Made by a program: the position numbers and the translations under genes. Shown here piece after piece: positions 1 to 7,359 of a DNA stretch of 64,000 nucleotides. Under the pieces are notes generated by a model that saw only the letters and a list, made by a program, of their open reading frames with translations, ran no database searches and was not told where the DNA came from. The DNA is from Paenibacillus glacialis. Its GTDB lineage: Bacteria > Bacillota > Bacilli > Paenibacillales > Paenibacillaceae. Location: contig NZ_LVJH01000002.1 of the NCBI RefSeq assembly GCF_001637205.1, forward strand, positions 186,001-250,000, given 5' to 3'. Each line of letters begins with the position of its first letter. Within the stretch, counting starts at the first letter, position 1.

Positions 1-463
1 CATTCGAGTTGCTACTCCCCTTATTCGTACTATTCTTTTTGCTAAGAGGTTGCTTAACTCCAGCATTCGCAGCCTTGGCGACTTGTGCTTTAATCGGTAT
101 TGAAAGAGGAACCTTAACATAAGATGAACCCGCAATTCGAACCTCTTTCATGCTCAACGTGAACGAGAATCCATCCATAATCGTATGATCATGCTTAGGC
201 GAGAACCCTGAGATTAATCCTTTAAAAGTTGTTCGACCCGAAAAGTGAACTACCTCTCCTTGATCCTGAGCCTTCACAATCATCGTCCTTATCCTATCTG
301 CATCGTCACCAACAATGATGCCACTAATCGAAAGTGTTCGGGCTTTACGCTGAACATGGTCGCTAAGATCGATATCCCTATCCACTGGCTGATCAGTGAT
401 TTCCACTTCATAACTCGGGCTCTCATCCTCTACTAGAATGTAATGACCGTTGAGTAATGCCAT
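1..463 (-). CDS. Dit-like phage tail protein (3' end off the left edge)
   Basis: Partial gene, read leftward off the window. Its ATG (463-461) shares one base with the TAA of the tape-measure gene, so the two are translationally coupled. The visible ~154 residues start MALLNGHYILVEDE. They have the alternating polar/hydrophobic, substrate-like pattern of the N-terminal domain of Dit-like baseplate-hub proteins that follow the tape measure in many Firmicute tails. A Lys/Ser/Asn-rich stretch (PLSKKNSTNKGSSNSN) at the edge looks like a linker to a further domain. Family assignment is by position and general appearance and is only moderately sure; a LysM-type XkdP-like protein is an alternative. 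Confidence 0.55.
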   Translation of the reverse strand, partial: MALLNGHYILVEDESPSYEVEITDQPVDRDIDLSDHVQRKARTLSISGIIVGDDADRIRTMIVKAQDQGEVVHFSGRTTFKGLISGFSPKHDHTIMDGFSFTLSMKEVRIAGSSYVKVPLSIPIKAQVAKAANAGVKQPLSKKNSTNKGSSNSN

Positions 464-2583
464 TATCCCATCGCCCCCAATCCGTTACGACGTAGTACGC
501 TTTCCAATATTTTTTGAACTTCTTGGGCAACAACAACGCCCATATTCTGTGCATTCGGAAGCGTACCTGAGCCACCTTCCACAGTGACAGGAACGGTTAC
601 ATTAATAGAGACTCCACCATTACTTGGTGCTACTCTAGCTGGATAGCTTCTTGCTGGATCTGCGGATGAATAGGCTTTATTCTCCGCAGCTGTCATGACT
701 CTCTCACCCTTGTGGAGTTCAGCAATGAAACCATCGAAAGGAACATAATCTAGTCCTACAGCTAAACTACCATTAAGCGCGGGGCGACCACCACCTCCTC
801 CTGTAACACCTTTAGAAGCCGACCCAGTAGGAATCGTAGGAATTGTAGGGATATTTACTTTAACCTCATATCCACCTAACAATTCAGGTAGCTTAAAACT
901 AAGCGCACTGTTCACTTTTGCGATCATATCATTAAGTATGCTAATAATTGCATTAGCACCCGTTTTAAAGTTATTAGTTACCCCATCCAAAGTATTAAAA
1001 AAAAGTTGAGAAATTTTTGAGCCAAACCCTTCCAATATACCCCATATCTCACCCCATTTTCCTGTAACTATGCTTACAATAACCTGCCATACTGTAGAAA
1101 AAATCAATTTAATAAAATCAAATCTAGCTTTTATAAAATTTCCAATCATACTGAATATCGCCATCGTAAAATCTACTAATTGATTCCAATAACTTATTAC
1201 AAAGGCTACTATAGAAATAATAGGTCCACCAATAATCATCAATAGACTTAATCCCCAAGTCCTTAAAAAACCCATAAGTCCAGTTAGTTTTTCGGCTATC
1301 CATGGTACAATTGTTCCTAAATTTTTAAAAATTAGGATAATCCCAGCTATTGCAGCACCCACGAGTAATGCAATTCCTATGATAGGTAGAAACGGTGCCG
1401 CCATTGCCCATACAGCTGGAATCACAGCACCTATAATCACCGCCGCCACCCCCGCTAAAGCAGGACCCAACACATCAATATGATCAACAAAAAAACCTAC
1501 CATATCAGAAGCAGTTTGTAGTAATGGTAAAAGCATCATTCCAAGAGGAATTAGAACCCCTGTCTCAATCTGCCTTCCCATGACTTCAAGTGCTTCACCA
1601 GGTGATTCAAAATTTGTCTGATCCATCTGTGCCATCGTATCTTTCGTCATATCAAATTGACTTCTTGCTGACCCCATCGCAGCGATAATTGGTGCATCCA
1701 GTGATTTAAATTGATCTCCCATGAGGGCCACACCTATTGAGTTTCGTTTCATAGGATCTTCAATCTGAGAGAGCATCTGCATAATTCCTGAGAACGACTC
1801 CTTAGCCTGAGGTCCACCGGCAGTAAAGGTACTGATCATTTGATCTGCATTCAGTCCTAGGGATTCGAATGCCTTTTTCGTCCCCTCTGATCCATTTGCA
1901 GAAAGCGTGCTAAATTGTCCAATCGCAGCGCCTACGGTATCCAGACTAAGTGCACCGTTATCCGAACCAGCGGCTAAAGTATCGAACATTTCATTTGCAG
2001 TGAATCCCAGCGCTTGAAATGGCTTAGAGTATTGATTAGCCGTTTCTACAAGCTTCCCTGACTGATCTAATCCTTTTTGTGCACCTTGCGCTAATAGACC
2101 CATGGATTGCTCTGAAGTAACTCCAAAAGTTTGCATCATCGTATCTGCGGTCTTAACAGAATCTTTGATTCCATAACCGAATGCATCTCTTAATAGCAAA
2201 GCATTCTTAGTCGTATTCTGAAGATCATCCCCAGTCTGCTTCGTGATCTGCATCGTTGTTGATATAGCGCTCCCTAATTCTCCCCACGACTTCCCAAAAT
2301 TATCTTTGTACAAATTATTAGCAATAGCCTCTGTGGCTTTCATCTGTGCATTTGTAGCTCCAGTAGCTTGTTGAATGGTCGTCATGGCTTCTGTATACTG
2401 ACTTGCTGCTGTTATCGCCTGCTGACCTATTGATATTACTTTGGGTATTACCATACCTTTGGAGGCTACATTAAATTTATTTACCATATCCTTTAATTTA
2501 CTTGTCTTCTTTTCTGCTTCGTCAAAATTAATAACTTTGATGTCTATCACATACGTACGATTACCTATGATTCCCTCACTCAA
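463..2583 (-). CDS. phage tail tape-measure protein
   Basis: About 706 residues. It sets tail length and is expected to occupy the tail lumen. The N-terminal ~330 residues are Ala/Gln/Met/Thr-rich helix typical of tape measures (for example EAMTTIQQATGATNAQMKATE). The centre has two strongly hydrophobic blocks (GPALAGVAAVIIGAVIPAVW and LLMIIGGPIISIVAFVISYW), followed by a Gly-rich linker (GVTGGGGGRPALNG) and a C-terminal LHKGERVMTAAENKAY motif common in tape measures. I chose the TTG at 2583 because GAGGTGG lies five bases upstream; the longer ATG frame from 2613 lacks a good site. At about 1.5 angstrom per residue the tail would be roughly 105 nm long (inference). The central third (about 960-1500) is visibly more AT-rich than the ends, which suggests mosaic exchange. 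Confidence 0.85.
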   Translation of the reverse strand: MSEGIIGNRTYVIDIKVINFDEAEKKTSKLKDMVNKFNVASKGMVIPKVISIGQQAITAASQYTEAMTTIQQATGATNAQMKATEAIANNLYKDNFGKSWGELGSAISTTMQITKQTGDDLQNTTKNALLLRDAFGYGIKDSVKTADTMMQTFGVTSEQSMGLLAQGAQKGLDQSGKLVETANQYSKPFQALGFTANEMFDTLAAGSDNGALSLDTVGAAIGQFSTLSANGSEGTKKAFESLGLNADQMISTFTAGGPQAKESFSGIMQMLSQIEDPMKRNSIGVALMGDQFKSLDAPIIAAMGSARSQFDMTKDTMAQMDQTNFESPGEALEVMGRQIETGVLIPLGMMLLPLLQTASDMVGFFVDHIDVLGPALAGVAAVIIGAVIPAVWAMAAPFLPIIGIALLVGAAIAGIILIFKNLGTIVPWIAEKLTGLMGFLRTWGLSLLMIIGGPIISIVAFVISYWNQLVDFTMAIFSMIGNFIKARFDFIKLIFSTVWQVIVSIVTGKWGEIWGILEGFGSKISQLFFNTLDGVTNNFKTGANAIISILNDMIAKVNSALSFKLPELLGGYEVKVNIPTIPTIPTGSASKGVTGGGGGRPALNGSLAVGLDYVPFDGFIAELHKGERVMTAAENKAYSSADPARSYPARVAPSNGGVSINVTVPVTVEGGSGTLPNAQNMGVVVAQEVQKILESVLRRNGLGAMG

Positions 2584-2607
2584 ATAAACCACCTCACATG
2601 AAAGAAA

Positions 2608-2628
2608 GAGCACCCGAATTGGGTACTC
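2608..2628 (-). terminator. hairpin between tail chaperone and tape measure
   Basis: On the minus strand GAGTACCC-aattc-GGGTGCTC forms an 8-bp stem with one G-T pair and is followed by TTTCTTTC. It starts at the chaperone stop codon and lies just before the tape-measure ribosome binding site. It could act as a partial terminator or mRNA stability element that lowers tape-measure expression relative to tube and sheath. Confidence 0.4.
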
Positions 2629-2905
2629 ATTTCTTATTCATTTCCTTTTTTTGATGCTCCATGTAAATATCCAGGGCCGCATTCGCTTCTGCGAGATCGT
2701 CGTTATCCATCTTATCTAGATCACTGTACGAAATCTTCATATCAGATAACATGAGCCGCCACATGAACCAATTCTCTTTAGCTTTCCTGCGGGCTTCCGC
2801 CTTGCTGATGGTCATCCGAGTCACCGTCCTCGTCTTGCCCCGAGATGAATGCATATGCTGCATTGATGACTTCGGTGTATTCCTTATAGTTCGAGAAATC
2901 ATCAA
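2627..2905 (-). CDS. tail assembly chaperone, frameshifted C-terminal segment (gpT-like)
   Basis: Open frame covering the downstream half of the chaperone pair. Its in-frame ATGs have no ribosome binding site and lie inside the preceding chaperone gene, so it is probably translated only as a fusion by ribosome frameshifting. The segment that looks like protein begins near KAEARRKAKENWFMWRLM and continues with an acidic helical domain (YSDLDKMDNDDLAEANAALD) ending in KKEMNKK. This fits the gpT part of gpG/gpGT systems, which bridges tail tube and tape measure. The frame is +1 (or -2) relative to the upstream gene, not the -1 of phage lambda. Coordinates give the open frame; the fusion would enter it somewhere between about 2846 and 2778. 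Confidence 0.6.
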   Translation of the reverse strand: MMISRTIRNTPKSSMQHMHSSRGKTRTVTRMTISKAEARRKAKENWFMWRLMLSDMKISYSDLDKMDNDDLAEANAALDIYMEHQKKEMNKK

Positions 2906-3086
2906 TTTTCAATTTGGGATTCACGACAACATGCTTTAGCACTTCTTCGGCTAGACGTTCCTCAAGAACAACACCGTGTTTGTTCATCGCTGCATCCTTA
3001 ATTTTGGATACGGTACGTACCCCTGGATGTTGGAACATATATTCTTTCTCCAAAGCTTTAGATGTATAATTTTTCTGTTTAAACAT
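2778..3086 (-). CDS. tail assembly chaperone, N-terminal product (gpG/XkdN-like)
   Basis: 102-residue product between the tail tube and tape-measure genes, the invariant location of the phage tail assembly chaperone. It begins MFKQKNYTSKALEKEYMFQHPGV and resembles XkdN-type chaperones in its central VVVNPKLKIDDFSNYKEYTEVINAA stretch. The last ~20 residues (EDEDGDSDDHQQGGSPQES) are a low-complexity acidic tail, which is typical of the region where frameshifting occurs. The gene overlaps the following frame by 128 bases. It is expected to coat the tape measure during tail assembly. XkdN-family membership is judged by eye. Confidence 0.7.
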   Translation of the reverse strand: MFKQKNYTSKALEKEYMFQHPGVRTVSKIKDAAMNKHGVVLEERLAEEVLKHVVVNPKLKIDDFSNYKEYTEVINAAYAFISGQDEDGDSDDHQQGGSPQES

Positions 3087-3106
3087 GAATGATCGTCTCC
3101 TTTAAT

Positions 3107-3499
3107 TTACTCGACCACATGGTCAAGGCATTGAATTTCATACTGGCGGTCTTCTGCTTCATTACCATACGTACGTGTTGCTGGCTTTTTAACAAAGGCT
3201 TGCGTAACTGTAATCGTTTCCTTAGGTTCTCCATTAAAAATAATCGAGATCGGCACAAGAGTACCTGTTCGTGCTAGCTTGTCCAAGTATGCCACCTGCG
3301 GACTTGTTGGAAATAAAGTCAATGTGAGTGTTCCCAATGGGTTATTCACTTTCGTCATGACAACATCACCCTGAGACCCTACCTTAGCTGTCTGTGCATC
3401 TTCATCCTTCTCAAATTCCACCATATCTTCTGAGAATCCAGTAATATATATCCCACCAATGGTCACCGTCAGGTCCATCGGATCATAAGTTGTTGCCAT
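3107..3499 (-). CDS. phage tail tube protein (DUF3277-like)
   Basis: 130 residues starting MATTYDPMDLTVTIGGIYITGF, with GEPKETITVTQAFVKKPATRTYG near the C-terminus. Length, beta-rich sequence and position directly after a sheath gene fit the inner tube protein of a contractile tail. It is probably of the DUF3277 type that accompanies short DUF3383-type sheaths. It sits 12 bases downstream of the sheath gene and so is in the same operon. The tube/sheath pairing is the main evidence; the exact Pfam family was not checked. Confidence 0.7.
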   Translation of the reverse strand: MATTYDPMDLTVTIGGIYITGFSEDMVEFEKDEDAQTAKVGSQGDVVMTKVNNPLGTLTLTLFPTSPQVAYLDKLARTGTLVPISIIFNGEPKETITVTQAFVKKPATRTYGNEAEDRQYEIQCLDHVVE

Positions 3500-3511
3500 A
3501 GTTATCTCTCC

Positions 3512-4516
3512 TTACAGCTTAATTACGCCGCTTATTTTAGTTTTGTGAATAGCTCCTGCCAATTCGAATGAGAATGAACCGTCATTGTATTCCCGCTTCT
3601 CGCGATCCGCTGGATCGACTTGAGAGCGTGGTTTAAAGGTTGTGCTATAGAGTGGTAAACCGTCCTCATCTCGAGCAATCATGCCATTCATATCCGCACG
3701 CTTCAGAACTGTCTTCACTTCTCCCTCAATCTGAGAAATCCCCGTATTGTCATAGCGAACCTTATCTTGTCGATTGAAAAGCTTCTGTACAGCAAGTTCG
3801 ATGCTCTGTGTGATATAGTCTTGGGAATGAATAATATCGATATATTCACCACTAACGGTCTTGCCTTCACTTGTAACGTCATCGCCTGCTTTAGTGACAT
3901 ACGTATTCGCACCAAGATCGTGAATACTTAGCAATTCCGTTGTATCCATATCTACAGGTACAATGCCTCGTAACGTCAGATTCTTCCATGTCAGACTCCC
4001 TGGAGCTGTTGATGCTGCTCTACCTACCCATGCAGCCTCAGGATAATGAGATACATCTTCATGATAGAACAGGGCAGTACGTGTGAATTTCTTAGCCTTC
4101 AATGTAGCAAGATTCGCTTTATCACTACTATGAGCAATAAACATCCGTGTACCGTTCTGCTCCACTGCCTCTGCAATAGCAGTAATATCAGCAATTGCTG
4201 TAGATGTTGATAGAAGGAAATACCAATCCTTCGTAAATATCTTACCTACCAAATCCTCTACTGTTTCTCCAACCGTCTTATGAAGCATGATGGCAATTTC
4301 AGCTGGTGAGTTATCTCCTTGATTCAAGAGCGCGTAAGCTGCCTTATATACTTCGGTATTCTCTGCAAAATCTTTCTTAACCGCTTCTAAATCCGCATAC
4401 GTTGTATACTCCAACCCACTTGCGCTTGCACCAATAATCATAGGTTTACCAAAACCAAGCTTAGGTGTCGGACGCTGAATATCAATCGTTACTGTTACAT
4501 CACTTGTTACTGACAC
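3512..4516 (-). CDS. contractile phage tail sheath protein (DUF3383-like)
   Basis: About 334 residues, short for a sheath protein (often 390-490). It begins MSVTSDVTVTIDIQRPTPKLGFG and ends with DGSFSFELAGAIHKTKISGVIKL. This layout, with a conserved SADRE/NDGSF-like C-terminal strand region, is that of minimal contractile sheaths of the DUF3383 type. I chose the GTG at 4516 with GAGG just upstream; the longer frame would start at TTG 4525, directly on the Shine-Dalgarno sequence. It is followed by the tube gene, as in other contractile tails and tailocins. Its presence makes this a contractile rather than siphovirus-type tail. Confidence 0.7.
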   Translation of the reverse strand: MSVTSDVTVTIDIQRPTPKLGFGKPMIIGASASGLEYTTYADLEAVKKDFAENTEVYKAAYALLNQGDNSPAEIAIMLHKTVGETVEDLVGKIFTKDWYFLLSTSTAIADITAIAEAVEQNGTRMFIAHSSDKANLATLKAKKFTRTALFYHEDVSHYPEAAWVGRAASTAPGSLTWKNLTLRGIVPVDMDTTELLSIHDLGANTYVTKAGDDVTSEGKTVSGEYIDIIHSQDYITQSIELAVQKLFNRQDKVRYDNTGISQIEGEVKTVLKRADMNGMIARDEDGLPLYSTTFKPRSQVDPADREKREYNDGSFSFELAGAIHKTKISGVIKL

Positions 4517-4521
4517 ATTCC

Positions 4522-5001
4522 TCAACTCCTCTGAATTTTTGTTTGCTCAATCCATTCTAAATCTGATTCCAAGATATCTAGGGTTCGGAACTCCACGTCA
4601 AATCCTTGTCGACGCTCCCATACCGTACCGTTCTGAATATCTCGATTTGTTACTGGTCCTACTTTTGCTACCACCACATTAACCTTTTCTTTCAGTTCTG
4701 CATGTCCCCTTGACTTAAACCAATCACGGGCTGTCCATGCATTCTGTAATCGCACTACCTTATCGTCATCGAAAGATAAGAAAGACATGGTGAAATGTAC
4801 CGTCTCCGTCTTAACGAGCTTATCCCCCAATTGCATGACGGCTGGAAATCCACGACTACTATGGAACACATCTGAGAAATCGCAGGTAATCAATGCACCT
4901 TCTGGATTGTCACCCGTTCCATTCGTTACAACAACTTCCTGACCGACATGAGCAGATAACCCCGTGATAATAACGGTACGAATATCCTCCAATGCAAGCA
5001 T
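4522..5001 (-). CDS. phage neck/tail-terminator-type protein (LIC_12616-like)
   Basis: 159 residues from the ATG at 5001, which follows AAAGGAGG at six bases spacing; the longer frame to 5031 is not needed. The sequence has HFTMSFLSFDDDKVVRLQNAW, then GPVTNRDIQNGTVWERRQGFDVEFRTLD. I associate that pattern with the LIC_12616/gp12-like neck terminator family found just upstream of contractile sheath genes. Such proteins cap the tail at its head-proximal end. It ends a few bases before the sheath start. The role comes from position and recalled family features, so confidence is moderate. Confidence 0.5.
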   Translation of the reverse strand: MLALEDIRTVIITGLSAHVGQEVVVTNGTGDNPEGALITCDFSDVFHSSRGFPAVMQLGDKLVKTETVHFTMSFLSFDDDKVVRLQNAWTARDWFKSRGHAELKEKVNVVVAKVGPVTNRDIQNGTVWERRQGFDVEFRTLDILESDLEWIEQTKIQRS

Positions 5002-5237
5002 AGGAACCTCCTTTCTTCGTGAGTACATCATAGAGTGGTCTTACCTCTGCTCCCCCGCACCGCACCCATGACGATTCACGTCTAAGGTCAATGAACTGAC
5101 CCACAGCACAGCCGAGTTCTGCAACGATAAGGGGTAGCAGATACACCCGAGAGTGTGTTCCTCTCTATGAATCTACTATATCGCTGAACCCCCGCCAGAA
5201 TGCTGTCACGTTGCCGCCACCTTACCGTCATTGTTTC
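5002..5237 (-). other. gap without a convincing gene between regulator and tail genes
   Basis: About 235 bases where head-tail connector genes would lie in a complete phage. Two short minus-strand frames cross it. One, from ATG near 5229, would give about 47 residues (MTVRWRQRDSILAG...). The other starts MYLLPLIVAELG at 5146 and overruns the next gene. Neither has a good ribosome binding site or a recognisable family. The stretch 5180-5225 (minus strand GGTGGCGGCAACGTG...) is more GC-rich than its surroundings. It may be a remnant or junction left after loss of head genes (inference). Confidence 0.4.
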
Positions 5238-5603
5238 TCAAATCACTCCCCACAGCTTCAAGCTTTCTGTGATCATGCATACACCCTTCTCAATCCTGCG
5301 ATCTACGGTCCTCTCACTCATAATGCTTCGAAATTGTATAGATGTAAGAACATAACTCCGTGATTTGAAATACCGATGTTCAATAATGCGTTTCACTTCG
5401 TCATCTAATATAAGAGAGTGTGCTAGAAGCACATGCTCGACCAAGTGCTTATATGATTTATTCACCTGTTGCTCTTGTATCGTTAGATCCTGTTTATGTG
5501 ATAATCCCGTAACCATCTGGCACATCTTGGCGTAATCTCTCAAAAGAGCTTTCGTAGCTTGTTTATCCTGTTTAGTTACTGCGGATAATACGACGTTCAT
5601 CAT
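5238..5603 (-). CDS. sigma-70 region 4-like phage activator (ArpU/Xpf-like)
   Basis: About 121 residues from the ATG at 5603, preceded by GGAGGG; the frame open to 5711 extends past this without a site. The N-terminal half is helical (DKQATKALLRDYAKMCQMV). The C-terminal half, DEVKRIIEHRYFKSRSYVL...SERTVDRRIEKGV, resembles the helix-turn-helix of sigma region 4 in ArpU/Xpf-like late regulators. First in the leftward tail operon and divergent from the repressor, it is a good candidate for the activator that switches on the structural genes. The family call is by eye. Confidence 0.55.
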   Translation of the reverse strand: MMNVVLSAVTKQDKQATKALLRDYAKMCQMVTGLSHKQDLTIQEQQVNKSYKHLVEHVLLAHSLILDDEVKRIIEHRYFKSRSYVLTSIQFRSIMSERTVDRRIEKGVCMITESLKLWGVI

Positions 5604-5804
5604 GTACCCTCCCTCATTTCGTATGGTATAACTAATCTGATACAATGATCTGGTGACTCCTTCACAACAAATCCCAATACTTACCTCATGTGAATAATGT
5701 AAGGTAATCACGACATTTTGTAAAAGTTCATATTTAGGTAAATTAGCCCATTATCGATTAAAGTTTGTACATTGTCGTTAATTCACGTCTTAAATCTCAT
5801 TATT

Positions 5805-5870
5805 ACGTGTATATACGTCATTATTGAGTATTGTATGACCGTCTTTATGGGGTTATAATAATATACACGT
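5805..5870. promoter_or_regulatory. 10-bp inverted repeat flanking the repressor promoter
   Basis: ACGTGTATAT (5805-5814) recurs inverted as ATATACACGT (5861-5870). The pair brackets the -35 and -10 of the rightward promoter between the divergent regulators. It is likely a second operator or looping pair for the XRE repressor, inferred from symmetry and location. Confidence 0.45.
5831..5859 (+). promoter_or_regulatory. sigma-A type promoter for the repressor
   Basis: TTGTAT (5831-5836), a 17-base spacer and a perfect TATAAT (5854-5859) lie upstream of the XRE gene. Transcription would begin around 5866, next to the palindrome at 5870-5886. Confidence 0.65.
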
Positions 5871-5886
5871 GTCGGCAATACCGACA
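5870..5886. promoter_or_regulatory. 17-bp perfect palindrome, candidate repressor operator
   Basis: TGTCGG-CAATA-CCGACA has perfect 6-bp arms at the expected transcription start of the XRE gene and before its GTG start. This is where an autoregulating repressor would bind. Confidence 0.5.
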
Positions 5887-5907
5887 AAGGATGAGGGAGT
5901 GGACAAG

Positions 5908-6330
5908 GTGAATATCGGGGATCGAATCAAAGAACAACGCAAATTTCAAAAACTTACACAAGCTGAATTAGCAGAACAAGCGAACTTGTCCCGCTCATAT
6001 CTAGCAGATATCGAACGAAATCGTTACAACCCAAGTGTAGATACTTTAAAATCAATAGCGAACGCACTTCATATCAATCTTTCACTGTTAATTGAAGAAC
6101 AACCAGATGACAACACTACAATACCCGAATGGGCAACCTCTAAGGATAAAAGAGACTTCAAGAAAATTCTTGAGGATGATGGAGAATTGATGTTTGATGG
6201 AATACCACTGAATGAGGAAGACAAACGCAAAATTAAAGATGTGCTCACGGGATTGTTCTGGGAGGCCAAACATATGAACAAAGAAGCACGGAGAATAGGT
6301 CAGGAACAGAGACAAAATAATAAAGACTAA
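5908..6330 (+). CDS. XRE-family transcriptional repressor
   Basis: About 141 residues from the GTG at 5908, which has GAGGGAG eight bases upstream; the open frame to GTG 5869 would overlap the probable operator. Residues ~4-60 are a canonical lambda-repressor-type helix-turn-helix (RIKEQRKFQKLTQAELAEQA, then SRSYLADIERNRYNPS). The C-terminal half (PEWATSKDKRDFKKILEDD) is a SinR/ImmR-like multimerisation region. It stands beside an ImmA-like protease gene in the same direction and divergent from the tail operon. That matches the ImmR/ImmA arrangement in which DNA damage leads to repressor cleavage. It probably represses the tail cluster. Confidence 0.85.
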   Translation: MNIGDRIKEQRKFQKLTQAELAEQANLSRSYLADIERNRYNPSVDTLKSIANALHINLSLLIEEQPDDNTTIPEWATSKDKRDFKKILEDDGELMFDGIPLNEEDKRKIKDVLTGLFWEAKHMNKEARRIGQEQRQNNKD

Positions 6331-6346
6331 CGATAGGGTGAATGAT

Positions 6347-6757
6347 ATGGATGATATTGTTAACAAGCTTATTCGTAAACACAAAACGAATGACCCTTTC
6401 GCTATTGCCCACAACATGAACATTTCCATTCGTTTTGCTGATTTAGGCAGTCATACGCGGGGAATTTATCATAGAACCCTGCGTCGCAGATTCATCATAT
6501 TACATAATCAGCTTTCTCCCGAATGGCAACGTTTTATTTGTGCACATGAATTAGGTCATGACCGTCTTCATAAAGGCATTAATCGATTCTTCATCGATGA
6601 GCATTCTTTCTTTCATGCGGGGAAATACGAAAGGCAAGCCAATCGATTTGCAGTTCATCTGTTAACGGCATCTGATTCCCTCGCTCCGAACGAATGCGTG
6701 CAACAGTTTTTACAACGAAACCACATTCCTGAAGAGGTGCATCCTTTTTATTATTAA
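6347..6757 (+). CDS. ImmA/IrrE-family metallopeptidase
   Basis: About 136 residues from the ATG at 6347 (AGGGTG upstream; GTG 6338 is the alternative). It contains the zinc-protease motif HELGH in RFICAHELGHDRLHKG and the downstream helix ERQANRFAVHLL, which supplies the third ligand and is typical of ImmA/IrrE. These proteases cleave the partner XRE repressor and derepress mobile elements. It lies 16 bases after the repressor gene, so the two are co-transcribed. No DNA-binding domain is present. Confidence 0.85.
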   Translation: MDDIVNKLIRKHKTNDPFAIAHNMNISIRFADLGSHTRGIYHRTLRRRFIILHNQLSPEWQRFICAHELGHDRLHKGINRFFIDEHSFFHAGKYERQANRFAVHLLTASDSLAPNECVQQFLQRNHIPEEVHPFYY

Positions 6758-6827
6758 TGATTTTCGCACGTCATAAAACAGAACATAAGTTCCTATATGG
6801 GTGTATTTAATAAAAAAAGACAAACAA

Positions 6828-6852
6828 AAAAGCCCTTGATGATCAAGGGCTT
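6828..6852 (-). terminator. Rho-independent terminator after the tRNA genes
   Basis: AAGCCCTTGATGATCAAGGGCTT forms a long stem; on the minus strand it is followed by TTTTTTGTTTGTC. It ends the leftward tRNA transcript and also lies between the tRNAs and the phage-like cluster. Confidence 0.8.
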
Positions 6853-6869
6853 CAAAGTTTAACAAATGA

Positions 6870-6940
6870 AGCGGGTGATGGGAATCGAACCCACGCTATC
6901 AGCTTGGAAGGCTGAAGTTCTACCATTGAACTACACCCGC
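6870..6940 (-). tRNA. tRNA-Gly (TCC)
   Basis: Cloverleaf on the minus strand: acceptor GCGGGTG/CACCCGC, D-arm TAGTTCAATGGTAGAA, anticodon stem TCAGC/GCTGA with loop CTTCCAA (anticodon TCC), T-arm GGGTTCGATTCCC. The 3' CCA is not encoded. Any insertion target role for the neighbouring phage cluster is unproven. Confidence 0.92.
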
Positions 6941-6952
6941 ATACAATAAGAA

Positions 6953-7026
6953 TCGGGACGACACGATTTGAACATGCGACCCCCTGGACCCAAACCAGGT
7001 GCTCTACCAAGCTGAGCTACGTCCCG
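6953..7026 (-). tRNA. tRNA-Pro (TGG)
   Basis: Minus-strand cloverleaf: acceptor CGGGACG/CGTCCCG, D-arm TAGCTCAGCTTGGTAGAGC, anticodon loop TTTGGGT (anticodon TGG), T-loop GTTCAAATC. It is transcribed first, 12 bases before tRNA-Gly. Confidence 0.92.
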
Positions 7027-7275
7027 ACATGTCTAATGACACAAACAATCTTTAAGAGTACGAGAAATAATATACCACATATAGACGCCAACAGCAACTA
7101 TAATTTAATGATTCTCAATATTTGATATTCTGACTTACGCTCGTCGTTATGCTACGTCTTCTTCATTCTCTCTCGTTATATATATGCTGTGTATTCTCAC
7201 AATATTCATCGCTTAGCTTACGAGTTCATACAAATATTGCCCAATGATATCTCCCATCTTGATCACCACATATAA

Positions 7276-7314
7276 AAAGGCATATCAAATGATCTTCTCA
7301 TTTGATATGCCTTT
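7276..7314 (-). terminator. terminator after the aldolase gene
   Basis: 17-bp perfect arms AAAGGCATATCAAATGA / TCATTTGATATGCCTTT with a 5-base loop; the minus-strand arm ends in CCTTTTTATATG. It lies between the aldolase gene and the tRNA pair; 7027-7275 holds no gene I can see. Confidence 0.75.
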
Positions 7315-7359
7315 ATGAAATTCCTATATAACACAGACCAATAAATCAATCAAAAAGCT

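Noticed and set aside
245-436. plus-strand small frame opposite the Dit-like gene
   Set aside because: Antisense to a coupled phage gene, no ribosome binding site, not protein-like.
4910-5146. 78-residue minus-strand frame overlapping the neck-type gene
   Set aside because: Overlaps 4910-5001 with a well-supported gene, no ribosome binding site, cysteine-rich composition typical of an out-of-frame reading.
6870-7026. att site of the phage-like cluster at the tRNA genes
   Set aside because: No duplicated tRNA 3' end or integrase gene is visible in the window.
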